Source: Sphingobacterium pedocola (GTDB lineage: Bacteria > Bacteroidota > Bacteroidia > Sphingobacteriales > Sphingobacteriaceae). Taken from it: 64,000 bases of DNA. Shown here in pieces: positions 63,727 through 64,000 of this stretch. The notes under the pieces were generated by a model. The model saw only the letters and a program-made list of their open reading frames with translations, did not search any database and had not been told where the DNA came from. The stretch covers positions 380,041-444,040 of the forward strand of contig NZ_MU158691.1 in assembly GCF_015209965.1 (NCBI RefSeq), written 5' to 3'. The position numbers were made by a program, and so were the translations under genes. Every line of letters starts with the position of its first letter. Within the stretch, counting starts at the first letter, position 1.

Positions 63727-64000
63727 ATGATGAACAATAATCAACCTAAAAATGTAGGACTTTTGGTGTTTGTGGCTGCACTGGGATATTTTGTAGATAT
63801 CTACGATTTAATCATTTTCTCTATCGTGCGGATAAAATCTTTTCAGGATATCGGCGTACCCGATGAGTTAATGCGCTCTAAAGGCGAGTATGTGCTGAAT
63901 ATGCAAATGGGGGGGCTGTTAATCGGCGGTGTATTCTGGGGTGTGATTGGTGATAAATTCGGTAGACTTCGAGTTTTATTTGGATCTATATTGTTATACT
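63727..64000 (+). CDS. MFS transporter, 3' end beyond the window
   Basis: 91 codons from ATG 63727 remain open to the last base. Hydrophobic helix 1 (VGLLVFVAALGYFVDIYDLIIFSIV), then a helix (MQMGGLLIGGVFWGVIGD) and the MFS motif A (GDKFGRLRVLFGS). Metabolite/H+ or phosphate-sugar symporter family cannot be decided from the N-terminus. Confidence 0.85.
   Translation, partial: MMNNNQPKNVGLLVFVAALGYFVDIYDLIIFSIVRIKSFQDIGVPDELMRSKGEYVLNMQMGGLLIGGVFWGVIGDKFGRLRVLFGSILLY

Overview
The window is a stretch of a chromosome from a Bacteroidota species, most likely family Sphingobacteriaceae (Sphingobacterium/Pedobacter/Olivibacter relatives). This is inferred from gene content: a 7TM-HD phosphohydrolase, type B L31, MqnC menaquinone synthesis, Mpl, 31- and 53-residue acidic microproteins, and PE-Lig-Pol LigD. 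The promoters also fit, matching the Bacteroidota pattern TTTG/TTG, about 20 bases, then TAnnTTTG, in front of both tRNAs, rpmE2, amt, the aconitase gene and others. Shine-Dalgarno sequences are mostly absent. There is no prophage, plasmid backbone or CRISPR array.

Layout. 1-4.5 kb: end of a SAM methyltransferase gene, then a signalling group (7TM-DISM histidine kinase, receiver-kinase hybrid, and a convergent single-receiver regulator). 4.7-6.8 kb: DinB protein, outer-membrane barrel, tRNA-Lys, small membrane protein. 6.9-8.3 kb: rpsF-rpsR-rplI operon and a candidate small RNA. 8.4-16 kb: stress and DNA-repair block with catalase katE, ligD, ku, and a radical SAM repair protein with its DUF4130 partner. 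16.2-21 kb: LytS/LytTR system, two outer-membrane proteins each preceded by a decayed signal-peptide micro-ORF, and an LpxL-like acyltransferase. 21-22.9 kb: a tandem 144-bp palindromic repeat next to tRNA-Ser, split by an intact ISAon1/ISL3-like insertion sequence with an 8-bp target duplication. 22.9-48.5 kb: mostly housekeeping genes (PgpH-like HD protein, rpe, aconitase, amt, PurF-type amidotransferase, lysS, rpmE2, tpiA, prmA, mpl, scpB, mqnC) mixed with small regulators and enzymes. 48.5-54.7 kb: a translationally coupled four-gene ligase-associated repair operon (MBL exonuclease, ATP-dependent ligase, Lhr-like helicase, PdeM). 54.7-61.2 kb: TetR-regulated RND efflux operon. 61.3 kb: second copy of the small RNA, in the opposite orientation. 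61.5-63.7 kb: cytochrome c, SCO protein, a lipoprotein and a DUF4442 protein. The right edge holds the start of an MFS transporter gene.

How the genes work together. Two separate DNA end-repair systems lie 35 kb apart: Ku/LigD end joining with a radical SAM/DUF4130 pair, and the Lhr-ligase-exonuclease-PdeM set. Envelope functions recur (two-component systems beside outer-membrane proteins, lipid acyltransferase, efflux pump).

The most unusual signal is a pair of nearly identical 80-bp units 53 kb apart in inverted orientation. Each has a Bacteroidota promoter, a 4-base variable gap, then 62 identical bases ending in a terminator hairpin with a C-rich loop. Identity resumes at about the predicted transcription start, so the RNA itself appears to be the conserved product.
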